43,677 bases of DNA, taken from JBKECO01 sp047974745. GTDB taxonomy: Bacteria; Bacillota; Clostridia; Lachnospirales; Lachnospiraceae. Position 1 is the first letter of the stretch. Each line of letters begins with the position of its first letter. The stretch lies in the NCBI GenBank assembly GCA_047974745.1, contig JBKECO010000035.1, positions 1 through 43,677 on the forward strand, written 5' to 3'. A model generated the notes under the pieces. The model saw only the letters and a program-made list of their open reading frames with translations, did no database searches and was not told where the DNA came from. The translations under genes were made by a program, and so were the position numbers. Positions 25,717 to 33,086 of the stretch are shown here, in pieces.

Positions 25717-27315
25717 ATGTCAGATTCGTACTTAAAATACTGGGTGAATAAGGATGTTGAAAATGCAGATCTAGGCGGCTTTCATGAATTCTCGATCCGG
25801 TGTTATTTCGACAATGATAGCGATGAACTCATCAATCACCATGGAAAGAATGGTCTGGTTGATCTGGATGTTTATCGTCAGCTTTTAAAAAGCATAAAAA
25901 AAATGGGATATAATGCAATTGATATTCACGATCAACTGGGAAGAGCAGAATTTTACTTATGGGATAGCTATAAGAAATTTTGGGATTTTCATGGCGATAT
26001 CGATCACATAACTCAAATCATAGATATGGCACATGAAGAAGGACTTTTGGTACAGATTCCAATGTTCCTTGCGTGGGGATTTAATCATATTGATGATTCC
26101 TTTGACTGCTGGGTCGAACATGGGAATGAATGGAAGAATATCTGGGCACAATATATGGAGTCTGCACTTGGAAAAGCTGATATTTTTATTCTCAGGCCAC
26201 GTTCTCCAATCTATGATCATCCCTATGAATGTAAGTGTGAGAACTGCAGAAAAATCGGAGTAGGGCAAATTATGACCGAGGTTTTTGCAGCTATTGAAGA
26301 CATTATTATGGAATATCGACCCGATGCGAAGCTTATCTGTGACCTTTATTACGAGGGATTTGGACTTTGGGCAAGTGGAGAACTTCGGGTCAGCAAAAAC
26401 TGGATGCTTATGGTTTGCGATAATGGGTATGGAAAGCTGCCAGACTATAAGGAAATGGGACAAGATAATTATAATTGGGGAATATATCTTCATGCTGGCT
26501 TCTGGCTGAACCATACAATTCAGGATCCACATTTAGAATCCCTCTATCACTCTGTTAAATTAGCAAGAGAAAAAAATCTAGATTCATATATCCTTGTGAA
26601 TGGCCAGTCTTTTAAAGATTTCGTGTTAAATCTGGAGGCTGTCTCATCTCTACTGCAATATGATTTTTGCACAGATTTATCTTCATATACGATCTGGAAG
26701 GAAAGATTCTTGACAGATTGGATAAGTAGGATATTTACGATTAGCAGTACATCGCTGATTCGGAAAATAGTACATTTTATAGATAGGCTATCAGAATTTC
26801 ATCTGGCAATTGCAGTGCGTAAAGCTTATTTGGACAAAAAGGAAGATTTGGACAGAGGGTTTACGGCGACTATGATACATATAATTTATCACTTAATTGA
26901 TGAGGTCAATAGGAAAGCTAACTCTGAAAAAGTAGGTGAGAACTTTGTACCTGCTTCTGAGTATCGATCGGATGGTTATTTGTACAGGCAGATGGAAACA
27001 TGCTTAATTCACAGTCGAAGCTTAAAAAAATTGGCTGAGGAAATTGAAACTGAATTAAGAGAACCAAATAAAGTATTATGGAACGACAAATTTGGTTTTT
27101 CTCAAAAACTCTTCACTGCTCAGTATGAATTCGCAATTGTAATGCTGCGCGCTTTAAATGGTGAAGAAGATATAAATGTAGTCAAAAAGTCGCTTCAGCA
27201 TTTTTATGAGATGGCTGAAAATGGAACAGGATTGGAAGGATTCGAGGATTGGTATAAACCATCTTTCTCAAGAATGCATCATCCGATTCCTGATCTGGAT
27301 ATTTTTGAATTCTAA
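25717..27315 (+). CDS. Short GH115-like protein (possible alpha-glucuronidase relative)
   Basis: A 532-residue protein without a signal peptide. I see a TIM-barrel-like region with resemblance to GH115 alpha-glucuronidases: WMLMVCDNGYGKLP near residue 228, followed by NWGIYLHAGFWLNHTIQDPH and YILVNGQSFKDF, in the same order as the GH115 stretch around its conserved D-D-N-Y-G, Y-Y-H and V-N-x-G-D segments. GH115 enzymes usually have 800 to 1000 residues, so both the N-terminal domain and C-terminal beta domains seem reduced. An unusual ECKCENCRKIG cysteine cluster lies near residue 168. It is last in the importer operon, 33 bases after the GarD-like gene. A different barrel family is possible. 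Confidence 0.5.
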   Translation: MSDSYLKYWVNKDVENADLGGFHEFSIRCYFDNDSDELINHHGKNGLVDLDVYRQLLKSIKKMGYNAIDIHDQLGRAEFYLWDSYKKFWDFHGDIDHITQIIDMAHEEGLLVQIPMFLAWGFNHIDDSFDCWVEHGNEWKNIWAQYMESALGKADIFILRPRSPIYDHPYECKCENCRKIGVGQIMTEVFAAIEDIIMEYRPDAKLICDLYYEGFGLWASGELRVSKNWMLMVCDNGYGKLPDYKEMGQDNYNWGIYLHAGFWLNHTIQDPHLESLYHSVKLAREKNLDSYILVNGQSFKDFVLNLEAVSSLLQYDFCTDLSSYTIWKERFLTDWISRIFTISSTSLIRKIVHFIDRLSEFHLAIAVRKAYLDKKEDLDRGFTATMIHIIYHLIDEVNRKANSEKVGENFVPASEYRSDGYLYRQMETCLIHSRSLKKLAEEIETELREPNKVLWNDKFGFSQKLFTAQYEFAIVMLRALNGEEDINVVKKSLQHFYEMAENGTGLEGFEDWYKPSFSRMHHPIPDLDIFEF

Positions 27316-27331
27316 CAACTTTAAGACAATC

Positions 27332-27374
27332 AAAAAAAGAATTGTGCATGAAGACCAATGCCATTCTTTTATCG
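27332..27374 (+). terminator. Terminator at the end of the importer operon
   Basis: AAAAGAATTGTGCAT (from 27335) pairs imperfectly with ATGCCATTCTTTT (27358-27370), followed by a short T-rich stretch. It lies 20 bases after the GH115-like stop. Confidence 0.6.
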
Positions 27375-27510
27375 CTTCATCAATTTGGAAGGTCCCGGAG
27401 CAAAATCTCCATGGATTCTTATGAATCAATCATAGGCAAGACCCTTACCAGTCCCTATTTGTCAGCTATTGGTGCTGACAGCTGGGGGCTGGTTTATCTC
27501 ATTACTTATC

Positions 27511-27550
27511 CCATTGCTTATCTCATCTCTCATCTCTCATCTCATTTCTC
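27511..27550. repeat. Short pyrimidine repeat (CTCAT/TATCTC units)
   Basis: Repeated TCTCATC and related units run through 27511-27550. This is low-complexity sequence with slippage potential, upstream of the two-component genes. Confidence 0.4.
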
Positions 27551-27568
27551 TACTTGCATATCTTCACG

Positions 27569-27596
27569 TTGAATTACCAGTCAGTTATGTTATAGT
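27569..27596 (+). promoter_or_regulatory. Possible promoter of the two-component operon
   Basis: TTGAAT (27569-27574) and TATAGT (27591-27596) with a 16-base spacer, about 90 bases before the response regulator. Confidence 0.35.
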
Positions 27597-27692
27597 AATT
27601 GAAGCAGTATTTATACGTTGATTGGATATGAAAGCGCAGCGCAAATCGAAAAAATAGGAAAGTAAGATGGAAATTCTAATTAGGAGATGAAA

Positions 27693-28400
27693 ATGATTCA
27701 AATTGCAATAGCTGAAGATGAGATGAAATTCCAAAATGTACTGATGGACTATTTAGAAACATATCAGACAGAAATGAATCAAAAACTTAAGTACAGACTT
27801 TTTGCTGATGGAAAAGATTTGATGGATCATTATTCAGATGACTGGAATCTTATCTTTCTCGACATTAAAATGAAACAGATGGATGGGATGGAGACTGCCA
27901 GATTGATTCGGGAGAAAAATTCAGAAGTCACGATCGTATTCATTACTACGATGGCAAAATATGCCATTGAGGGATATAAAGTCGATGCCTATGACTTCTT
28001 ACTGAAACCTCTGGGATACCAGCAGTTCCATACAAAATTAACAAAGATGATACAGCTCATTAATATGAGGTCAGTCCACAAATTCCTCTTGCTGCCCTTT
28101 GAAGACGGGAAGGAAAAGATTTCCACAGATCAGATTTTATATATTGAAGTAAAAAATCATAAACTGAATTACATTACGATGGATAAGACCTATATTCAGA
28201 GAGGATCTCTGTCAAAAATAGAGGAAGAGCTGTATGAGTGCCATTTTATCAGGTGCAGCAACTCCTATCTCGTAAATCTAAAGCATGTCAGTGGGATTGA
28301 GCACGATTACGTTCTGGTGGGAGCAGATACCATTCCAATCAGCAGATCCTATAAAAAAGAATTTATTCAGCGTGCCTCTGAATATCTGATAGGGAGATGA
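27693..28400 (+). CDS. LytTR-family response regulator (AgrA type)
   Basis: A 235-residue two-component regulator. The receiver domain covers about residues 1-120, with acidic pocket residues EDE near residue 8, phosphoacceptor D57 (FLDIKMKQMDG), and FITTMAKYAIEGYKVDAYDFLLKP. The LytTR DNA-binding domain covers about 130-235 (ILYIEVKNHKLNYIT, FIRCSNSYLVNLKHV). LytTR proteins bind paired short direct repeats in the major groove. An ATG at 27687 overlaps AGGAG, so 27693 is preferred. The stop overlaps the first possible ATG of the kinase gene, indicating coupling. A likely target is the GH3 gene downstream. Confidence 0.9.
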   Translation: MIQIAIAEDEMKFQNVLMDYLETYQTEMNQKLKYRLFADGKDLMDHYSDDWNLIFLDIKMKQMDGMETARLIREKNSEVTIVFITTMAKYAIEGYKVDAYDFLLKPLGYQQFHTKLTKMIQLINMRSVHKFLLLPFEDGKEKISTDQILYIEVKNHKLNYITMDKTYIQRGSLSKIEEELYECHFIRCSNSYLVNLKHVSGIEHDYVLVGADTIPISRSYKKEFIQRASEYLIGR

Positions 28401-28405
28401 GTAGT

Positions 28406-29698
28406 ATGGATAGTTCTGTTCCGATCAGTCTGTTGATCCATTTTCCGTTGGAGCTTCTGACTGCAGTAATGGTGTATATGTTTGGTCTGCAGAAACGAAA
28501 GAAATTCTGGCTGCGTTCAGCAGTCTCTTTTTGTTGCTGGATTCTGGGCATTTTTGTTTTTTATCGTGTTTTAGCGAGTGTACATGGCAGAGGTGGTGAG
28601 AGCAGGTATATTTTTCTGCTTATATTCCTTCTGATCTTTGCAGCGCTGACAGTATTTATCTATTTTGTATGCAATATTCGAATCCGTGAAGCTCTCTACT
28701 GTGCTACGATCGCTTATCTTACAGAGCACATCGTTTACTGTATTCGCAATCTGGTCAATTTTATATCGAACAGTGTGATAGCCGATCCGGGAACGATCTA
28801 CTATCTGTTCATACATATTATTGTTTATCTTTGTGCTTACTACTTTTTTGCAAAAAGAATGATTCACGATGGGCATTATCATGCAAGTGCGATCCAGTCT
28901 CTGGGTGTCAGTGTCAGCACACTATTTCTCGTTGTATTTATGAGTCTTGTTGCCTCCATCTATAACTTTATCTGGATTCACAGTATCTACGCCATGTTCG
29001 GATGCTTTGTGGTACTGCTAAATCAAGTAAACCAGCTGGACCAGTTGAATCTGCAAAAGGAACTGGACGTAAGAGAACAGCTCTGGATCAAGCACAAGGC
29101 TCAATATGAGATGTCTGAGGAAACGATTGAAATCATAAATCGAAAATGTCATGACTGGCGCCATCAGGTCTTGGCACTTCGCCTGATCGATGATCTGGAA
29201 GAACAAAAAGAGGCTATTATGGAAGTGGAGAAATCGATTCAGGTGTATGAATCCATTGTAAAAACAGGAAATGAAATTTTGGATACTCTTTTAACGGAGA
29301 AAAGTCTAATCGGGAACAAAAATCATATCCAATTGAACTGTATGATTGACGGGAAGCTCCTAGCCTTTATGGAGGTGATCGACATCTACAGCCTATTTGG
29401 TAATGCAATAGATAATGCAATGGAGGGAGTCATGAAACTGGATTCCGGAGAAGATCGAAGTATCACGCTCTGGGTCACTCGGAAGCTGAACCTGATTATC
29501 ATTCGCGTCGAAAATCGATTCCATGGAACAATAAAACAAAAGAATGGATTGCCGGTGACGGATAAGGAAGACCTTCGATACCATGGATTTGGGATGAAAA
29601 GCATGCTCCATATTGCAGAAAAATATGGAGGTGTCATGAAGGTGAATGCAGAGAATCATATATTTACACTGACGATCACGATACCGGAGATTCCATGA
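28406..29698 (+). CDS. AgrC-like membrane sensor kinase (GHKL type)
   Basis: Partner kinase of the LytTR regulator, about 430 residues. The first ~200 residues are a polytopic sensor with about six membrane helices. A coiled segment leads to the H-box, where H249 sits in KCHDWRHQ (AgrC-type HD-x-R-H form). The ATPase domain has an N-box (NAIDNAMEGVMK) and a G-box (YHGFGMKSMLHIAEKYGG). AGGGAG lies at 28391-28396, making 28406 a better start than 28397. No AgrB or AgrD gene is in the window, so an Agr pheromone cannot be assumed; a sugar or cell-wall signal is equally possible. Confidence 0.88.
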   Translation: MDSSVPISLLIHFPLELLTAVMVYMFGLQKRKKFWLRSAVSFCCWILGIFVFYRVLASVHGRGGESRYIFLLIFLLIFAALTVFIYFVCNIRIREALYCATIAYLTEHIVYCIRNLVNFISNSVIADPGTIYYLFIHIIVYLCAYYFFAKRMIHDGHYHASAIQSLGVSVSTLFLVVFMSLVASIYNFIWIHSIYAMFGCFVVLLNQVNQLDQLNLQKELDVREQLWIKHKAQYEMSEETIEIINRKCHDWRHQVLALRLIDDLEEQKEAIMEVEKSIQVYESIVKTGNEILDTLLTEKSLIGNKNHIQLNCMIDGKLLAFMEVIDIYSLFGNAIDNAMEGVMKLDSGEDRSITLWVTRKLNLIIIRVENRFHGTIKQKNGLPVTDKEDLRYHGFGMKSMLHIAEKYGGVMKVNAENHIFTLTITIPEIP

Positions 29699-29746
29699 TA
29701 GTTTTAACATTCATAAAACCGAAGATTCCATGATGATTTTAGCATT
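29688..29746 (+). repeat. 35-base imperfect tandem duplication at the kinase 3' end
   Basis: AGATTCCATGAT begins a matching stretch at 29688 and again at 29723; the two copies of about 24 bases agree at all but a few positions. The first copy contains the kinase stop codon, the second is noncoding. Confidence 0.6.
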
Positions 29747-29769
29747 TTCGATGTTCGCCTACGTAAAAC

Positions 29770-29814
29770 ACAAGTTCCTTACGAGTTACGACACAAAAAA
29801 GTCAATAATTGCCA
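29770..29814 (+). promoter_or_regulatory. Possible LytTR-type repeats and -35 of GH3
   Basis: ACAAGTTCC (29770-29778) and ACGAGTTAC (29781-29789) are direct repeats 11 bases apart resembling LytTR half-sites in base content. TTGCCA (29809-29814) may be the -35, with a poor -10 (TCTAAA, 29832-29837). A weak promoter with upstream repeats suits activation. Known LytTR pairs are usually about two turns apart, so this is tentative. Confidence 0.25.
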
Positions 29815-29890
29815 CAGAATAGATTCTTCTCTCTAAAGTATGTTAGACTCCCTTATATAAGTTGTAAACAATTTCAAGAAGGGGATCTAA

Positions 29891-32800
29891 ATGAAAAAAG
29901 AAGAGAAAAAACAGAAAAAACAAGTTAAAAAACGATCACTTGCTGGAAAGATCATCAAGACGGTAATTTCCGTGATCCTGATCATTGTAATGCTGGGGGG
30001 GATTTTTGCAGCGAACACAATGCTGGCGCAGAACAGTAGAATGGTGAACAGTCTGCTGGGATCAAATCAGAAGAGTATCAATAATTCCAAAGCGGACACG
30101 CAAGGACTGGATCTGACATATAATCAGTCAGACTACACCGCTGAGACAATCGGCGATGCGGAGACCGATCTGAGTGACCGAATATCAGCCGAAGGTCTGG
30201 TACTTCTGAAAAATGAAGAGAATGCACTACCATTATCTGAGGATACAATATTCAGTTTTTTTAGTGCCAACTCCGCCAAGTTAAGTGTGGGCGGTGGACT
30301 TCTGGGAGGCGGCAGCAGTCTGAAGGATGTATTTGCTGTAAGTGGTATTTCTTTGAATCAGACCCTTTGGGACTTTTATGCAGAAGGGGATGGAGCGCAG
30401 TACGGTCTTGCATCTGGATCAATCAGCTTCGGAGATGCAGAAGACTTCAGAATCAATGAATGCCCGCTTTCTGCTATGGAATCAAATACAGATGTCATGA
30501 ACAGTCTTGTGGGAACCGTTCCTGTGTATGTGCTCAAACGAGTTGCAGGAGAAGGCCGGGATATGCCTCGCTCTATGTACAATCACGCAGATAATACAGC
30601 TGATCAGGAAAAAAGCTATCTGGAACCAGACTCCACAGAACTTGAGATCTTGTCCTACCTGAATGACAATTTTGAGCAGGTGGTGCTTGTGGTGAACTCC
30701 AATGCTGCATTGGAATTAGACTGGCTTCAGGAATATCCAAATATTAGTTCTGTCATCTATGCTCCCGACGGACTAGAAGCATTACCAGGTGTTCTGACAG
30801 GTTCGATCAATCCTTCCGGTAGAACGGTGGATACCTTTGCCAGTGATGCACTTGCTTCACCAGCAGCACAGAATTTTGGAGACTTTGCTTATTATACCGA
30901 GGATGGCACTGCAACAAAATACAACTATGTAAGTTATGCAGAAGGCATCTATGTGGGTTATAAATACTATGAAACAAGATACGAGGATGTGATACTGGGA
31001 CAGGGAAATGCCGGAGATTACGATTATGCCTCAGAAGTGGTATATCCATTTGGATATGGATTGTCCTATACAGATTTTACATGGAGTAATCAGACTGTTA
31101 GCTGGAGTGATGATATCTGTACCGTAACAGTGGATGTTACGAATACAGGTGATCTATCCGGAAAAGATGTAGTGGAAGTCTATGTACAGAGTCCATATAC
31201 AGAATATGATAAAGCAAATCAGGTGGAAAAAGCATCTGTGGAACTTGTCGGATATGAAAAAACTGTTGAGCTTCTGCCGGGTGACACAGAGACGATCACG
31301 ATAACCTTTAACGAAGATCAGCTGCAGTCTTATGACTATACAAGTGCAAAGACCTATATTTTAGATGCAGGCGAGTATTTCATAACAGCAGCTGAGAACG
31401 CACATGCAGCGGTCAACAACATACTGACAGCAAAAGGAAGTTCAGCAGCAGATGGAATGACAGCAGATGGTGATGCGCAGTTCGTTGCATCCTATATACC
31501 CGAAAATGCGGATACAGACCTGACATCTTATGCAATCGATTCTTACAGCAACACAGAAGTTACCAATCAACTGGATAGTGCGCAGGGAGACCTTACTTAT
31601 CTGACCCGTAATGACTGGACCAGAAGCTGGCCGGTTACAGATGGTGAAGCCAGTGATGTAATTAGTACCTGGGGTAATGAGATCAATGGAGAGGATGAGA
31701 ATGGAAACCCGGCATCCTATACATATTTTAAAACAGTAGATGCAGAAGGACTCGCTCAGCTGGATGCCTTTGACTCCTTAAGTCCGGTTGATTCTACAAG
31801 CTTTACAGATACCATTGTATATGGAGAAGACAATGGACTGAGCCTGATCGATATGAGAGGATTGGAATTTGAAGATCCACTCTGGGAGGATTTGTTAGAC
31901 CAGCTCACATCGGATGAGTATTATAAGACGATCGGAATTTCCGGATATGGAATCGAACCGATCGAATCTGTGAACATGCCATTCCTAAAGGATGCAGATA
32001 CAGCAGCAGGTCTGATTTATGGCGGAACCGGGAAAATGTTCCCGAACATGATGACACTGGCGCAGACCTGGAATCAGGATCTTGCCCTGGAATATGGAAC
32101 CATGATCGGAAATGAAGCAATACTCGGCGGAGCAGATGGCTGGTATGCACCTTCTATGAATATTCACAGAACACCGTTCTCTGGAAGAAATGGAGAGTAC
32201 TATTCTGAGGATGCCTTCCTATCAGGAGTCGTAGCATCTCAGGAAGTGTATGGCGCTGCATCAAAAGGTATGTATACCTATATCAAGCACTTTGTATTTA
32301 ATGATCAGGAAAATCATCGTGGTGACCGTGATGGACAGTATGGACTTGCGACATGGCTGAATGAGCAGTCTGCAAGAGAGATCTACCTGCTTCCTTTTGA
32401 GATGTGCATGAAGGTTGGTACGGTCGAAGAAAATTACATTGTCAAAAATGATGATGGCAGCTTTGAAAATGCGGTAAGGGAAATACCGGCCAGTCAGGCT
32501 GTCATGACAGGCTTCAACCGAATCGGTTATACCTGGACAGGCGGTTCCTATCCTCTTATCACAGGAATCCTGCGGGATGAATGGGCATTCAACGGTCTGA
32601 TCATCACGGATAATGCAAATACGAGCCAATATATGGACTGCTATCAGATGATCGAAGCAGGGGCCGATATCAAGCTTACCGCTTTGAGCTCTTCTGCACG
32701 ATTTGACTATGATAAAGACGATGTGGCGACTTACCACTATGGAAGAGCCGCAATGCACAGACTCCTCTACACCGCAGCCAATTCAAAAGCAATGATTGGA

Positions 32801-32968
32801 GCAATGCCTGGATCGGTATTTGAGAATAAAATGACACTGGTTAGTACGATCAGACTGGTGGTCAATATCCTGTTCACAGTGCTGATACTGTTATTGATCT
32901 TCTTTACCGTGAAGCGATTTCGGAAACCTTCCATTGTGGTTGAGGAGATCAAGGAGAAAAAAGAATAA
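29891..32968 (+). CDS. Circularly permuted GH3 glycosidase with N- and C-terminal membrane anchors
   Basis: Beta-glucosidase/beta-xylosidase family protein of 1025 residues. A very basic N-terminus is followed by a TM helix at about 20-43. The usual GH3 C-terminal domain comes first (SAEGLVLLKNEENALPL at about 100, then the sandwich domain, VYPFGYGLSYTDF, and an Fn3-like domain at about 400-500). The barrel domain follows at about 680-960 with YIKHFVFNDQENHRG and the nucleophile D907 (LIITDNANT; most GH3 read SDW here). A second TM helix at about 980-1005 and a basic tail end the protein. Both ends would be cytoplasmic and the catalytic body outside. GGGGATC precedes the ATG. Specificity is not evident. 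Confidence 0.88.
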   Translation: MKKEEKKQKKQVKKRSLAGKIIKTVISVILIIVMLGGIFAANTMLAQNSRMVNSLLGSNQKSINNSKADTQGLDLTYNQSDYTAETIGDAETDLSDRISAEGLVLLKNEENALPLSEDTIFSFFSANSAKLSVGGGLLGGGSSLKDVFAVSGISLNQTLWDFYAEGDGAQYGLASGSISFGDAEDFRINECPLSAMESNTDVMNSLVGTVPVYVLKRVAGEGRDMPRSMYNHADNTADQEKSYLEPDSTELEILSYLNDNFEQVVLVVNSNAALELDWLQEYPNISSVIYAPDGLEALPGVLTGSINPSGRTVDTFASDALASPAAQNFGDFAYYTEDGTATKYNYVSYAEGIYVGYKYYETRYEDVILGQGNAGDYDYASEVVYPFGYGLSYTDFTWSNQTVSWSDDICTVTVDVTNTGDLSGKDVVEVYVQSPYTEYDKANQVEKASVELVGYEKTVELLPGDTETITITFNEDQLQSYDYTSAKTYILDAGEYFITAAENAHAAVNNILTAKGSSAADGMTADGDAQFVASYIPENADTDLTSYAIDSYSNTEVTNQLDSAQGDLTYLTRNDWTRSWPVTDGEASDVISTWGNEINGEDENGNPASYTYFKTVDAEGLAQLDAFDSLSPVDSTSFTDTIVYGEDNGLSLIDMRGLEFEDPLWEDLLDQLTSDEYYKTIGISGYGIEPIESVNMPFLKDADTAAGLIYGGTGKMFPNMMTLAQTWNQDLALEYGTMIGNEAILGGADGWYAPSMNIHRTPFSGRNGEYYSEDAFLSGVVASQEVYGAASKGMYTYIKHFVFNDQENHRGDRDGQYGLATWLNEQSAREIYLLPFEMCMKVGTVEENYIVKNDDGSFENAVREIPASQAVMTGFNRIGYTWTGGSYPLITGILRDEWAFNGLIITDNANTSQYMDCYQMIEAGADIKLTALSSSARFDYDKDDVATYHYGRAAMHRLLYTAANSKAMIGAMPGSVFENKMTLVSTIRLVVNILFTVLILLLIFFTVKRFRKPSIVVEEIKEKKE

Positions 32969-32998
32969 AGTCGAGGTGTCGTAGATTATAAGCAATGC

Positions 32999-33034
32999 AA
33001 GAAAAGACAAGGTTCTCTGACCTTGTCTTTTCTT
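32999..33034. terminator. Strong bidirectional terminator between GH3 and GH127
   Basis: AAGAAAAGACAAGG (32999-33012) pairs perfectly with CCTTGTCTTTTCTT (33021-33034) over an 8-base loop. It serves the convergent GH3 and minus-strand operon. Confidence 0.88.
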
Positions 33035-33086
33035 GATATATCTGTTTTTCCAGGCATAAATAGTGTTTTCTAAAGAATGACTTCTT

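Larger units (their letters stand above)
27316..27692. other. Gene-free interval before the LytTR system
   Basis: Besides the terminator near 27335 this holds a pyrimidine-rich tract, a possible promoter at 27569-27596 and a one-base-off match to a catabolite-responsive element (TGAAAGCGCAGCGCA, 27629-27643). A 76-codon frame at 27342 has no ribosome site and starts within the terminator, so I do not call it. No Agr-type pheromone gene is visible. Confidence 0.5.

Noticed and set aside
25957..26532. 191-codon minus-strand frame inside the GH115-like gene
   Set aside because: Antisense shadow of a coherent plus-strand gene; no ribosome site or recognisable domain.
27342..27572. 76-codon frame with hydrophobic C-terminus upstream of the AgrA-like gene, considered as an AgrD-type peptide
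   Set aside because: No ribosome site, begins inside the operon terminator, lacks an AgrD-like cysteine-containing core with acidic tail, and its C-terminal half is encoded by the low-complexity pyrimidine repeat.
27629..27643. Catabolite-responsive element candidate TGAAAGCGCAGCGCA
   Set aside because: The spacing of the final CA is one base off the consensus and it is a single isolated match; recorded only as a note.
32261..32758. 165-codon minus-strand frame inside GH3
   Set aside because: Opposite strand of the conserved catalytic barrel; no start signals.
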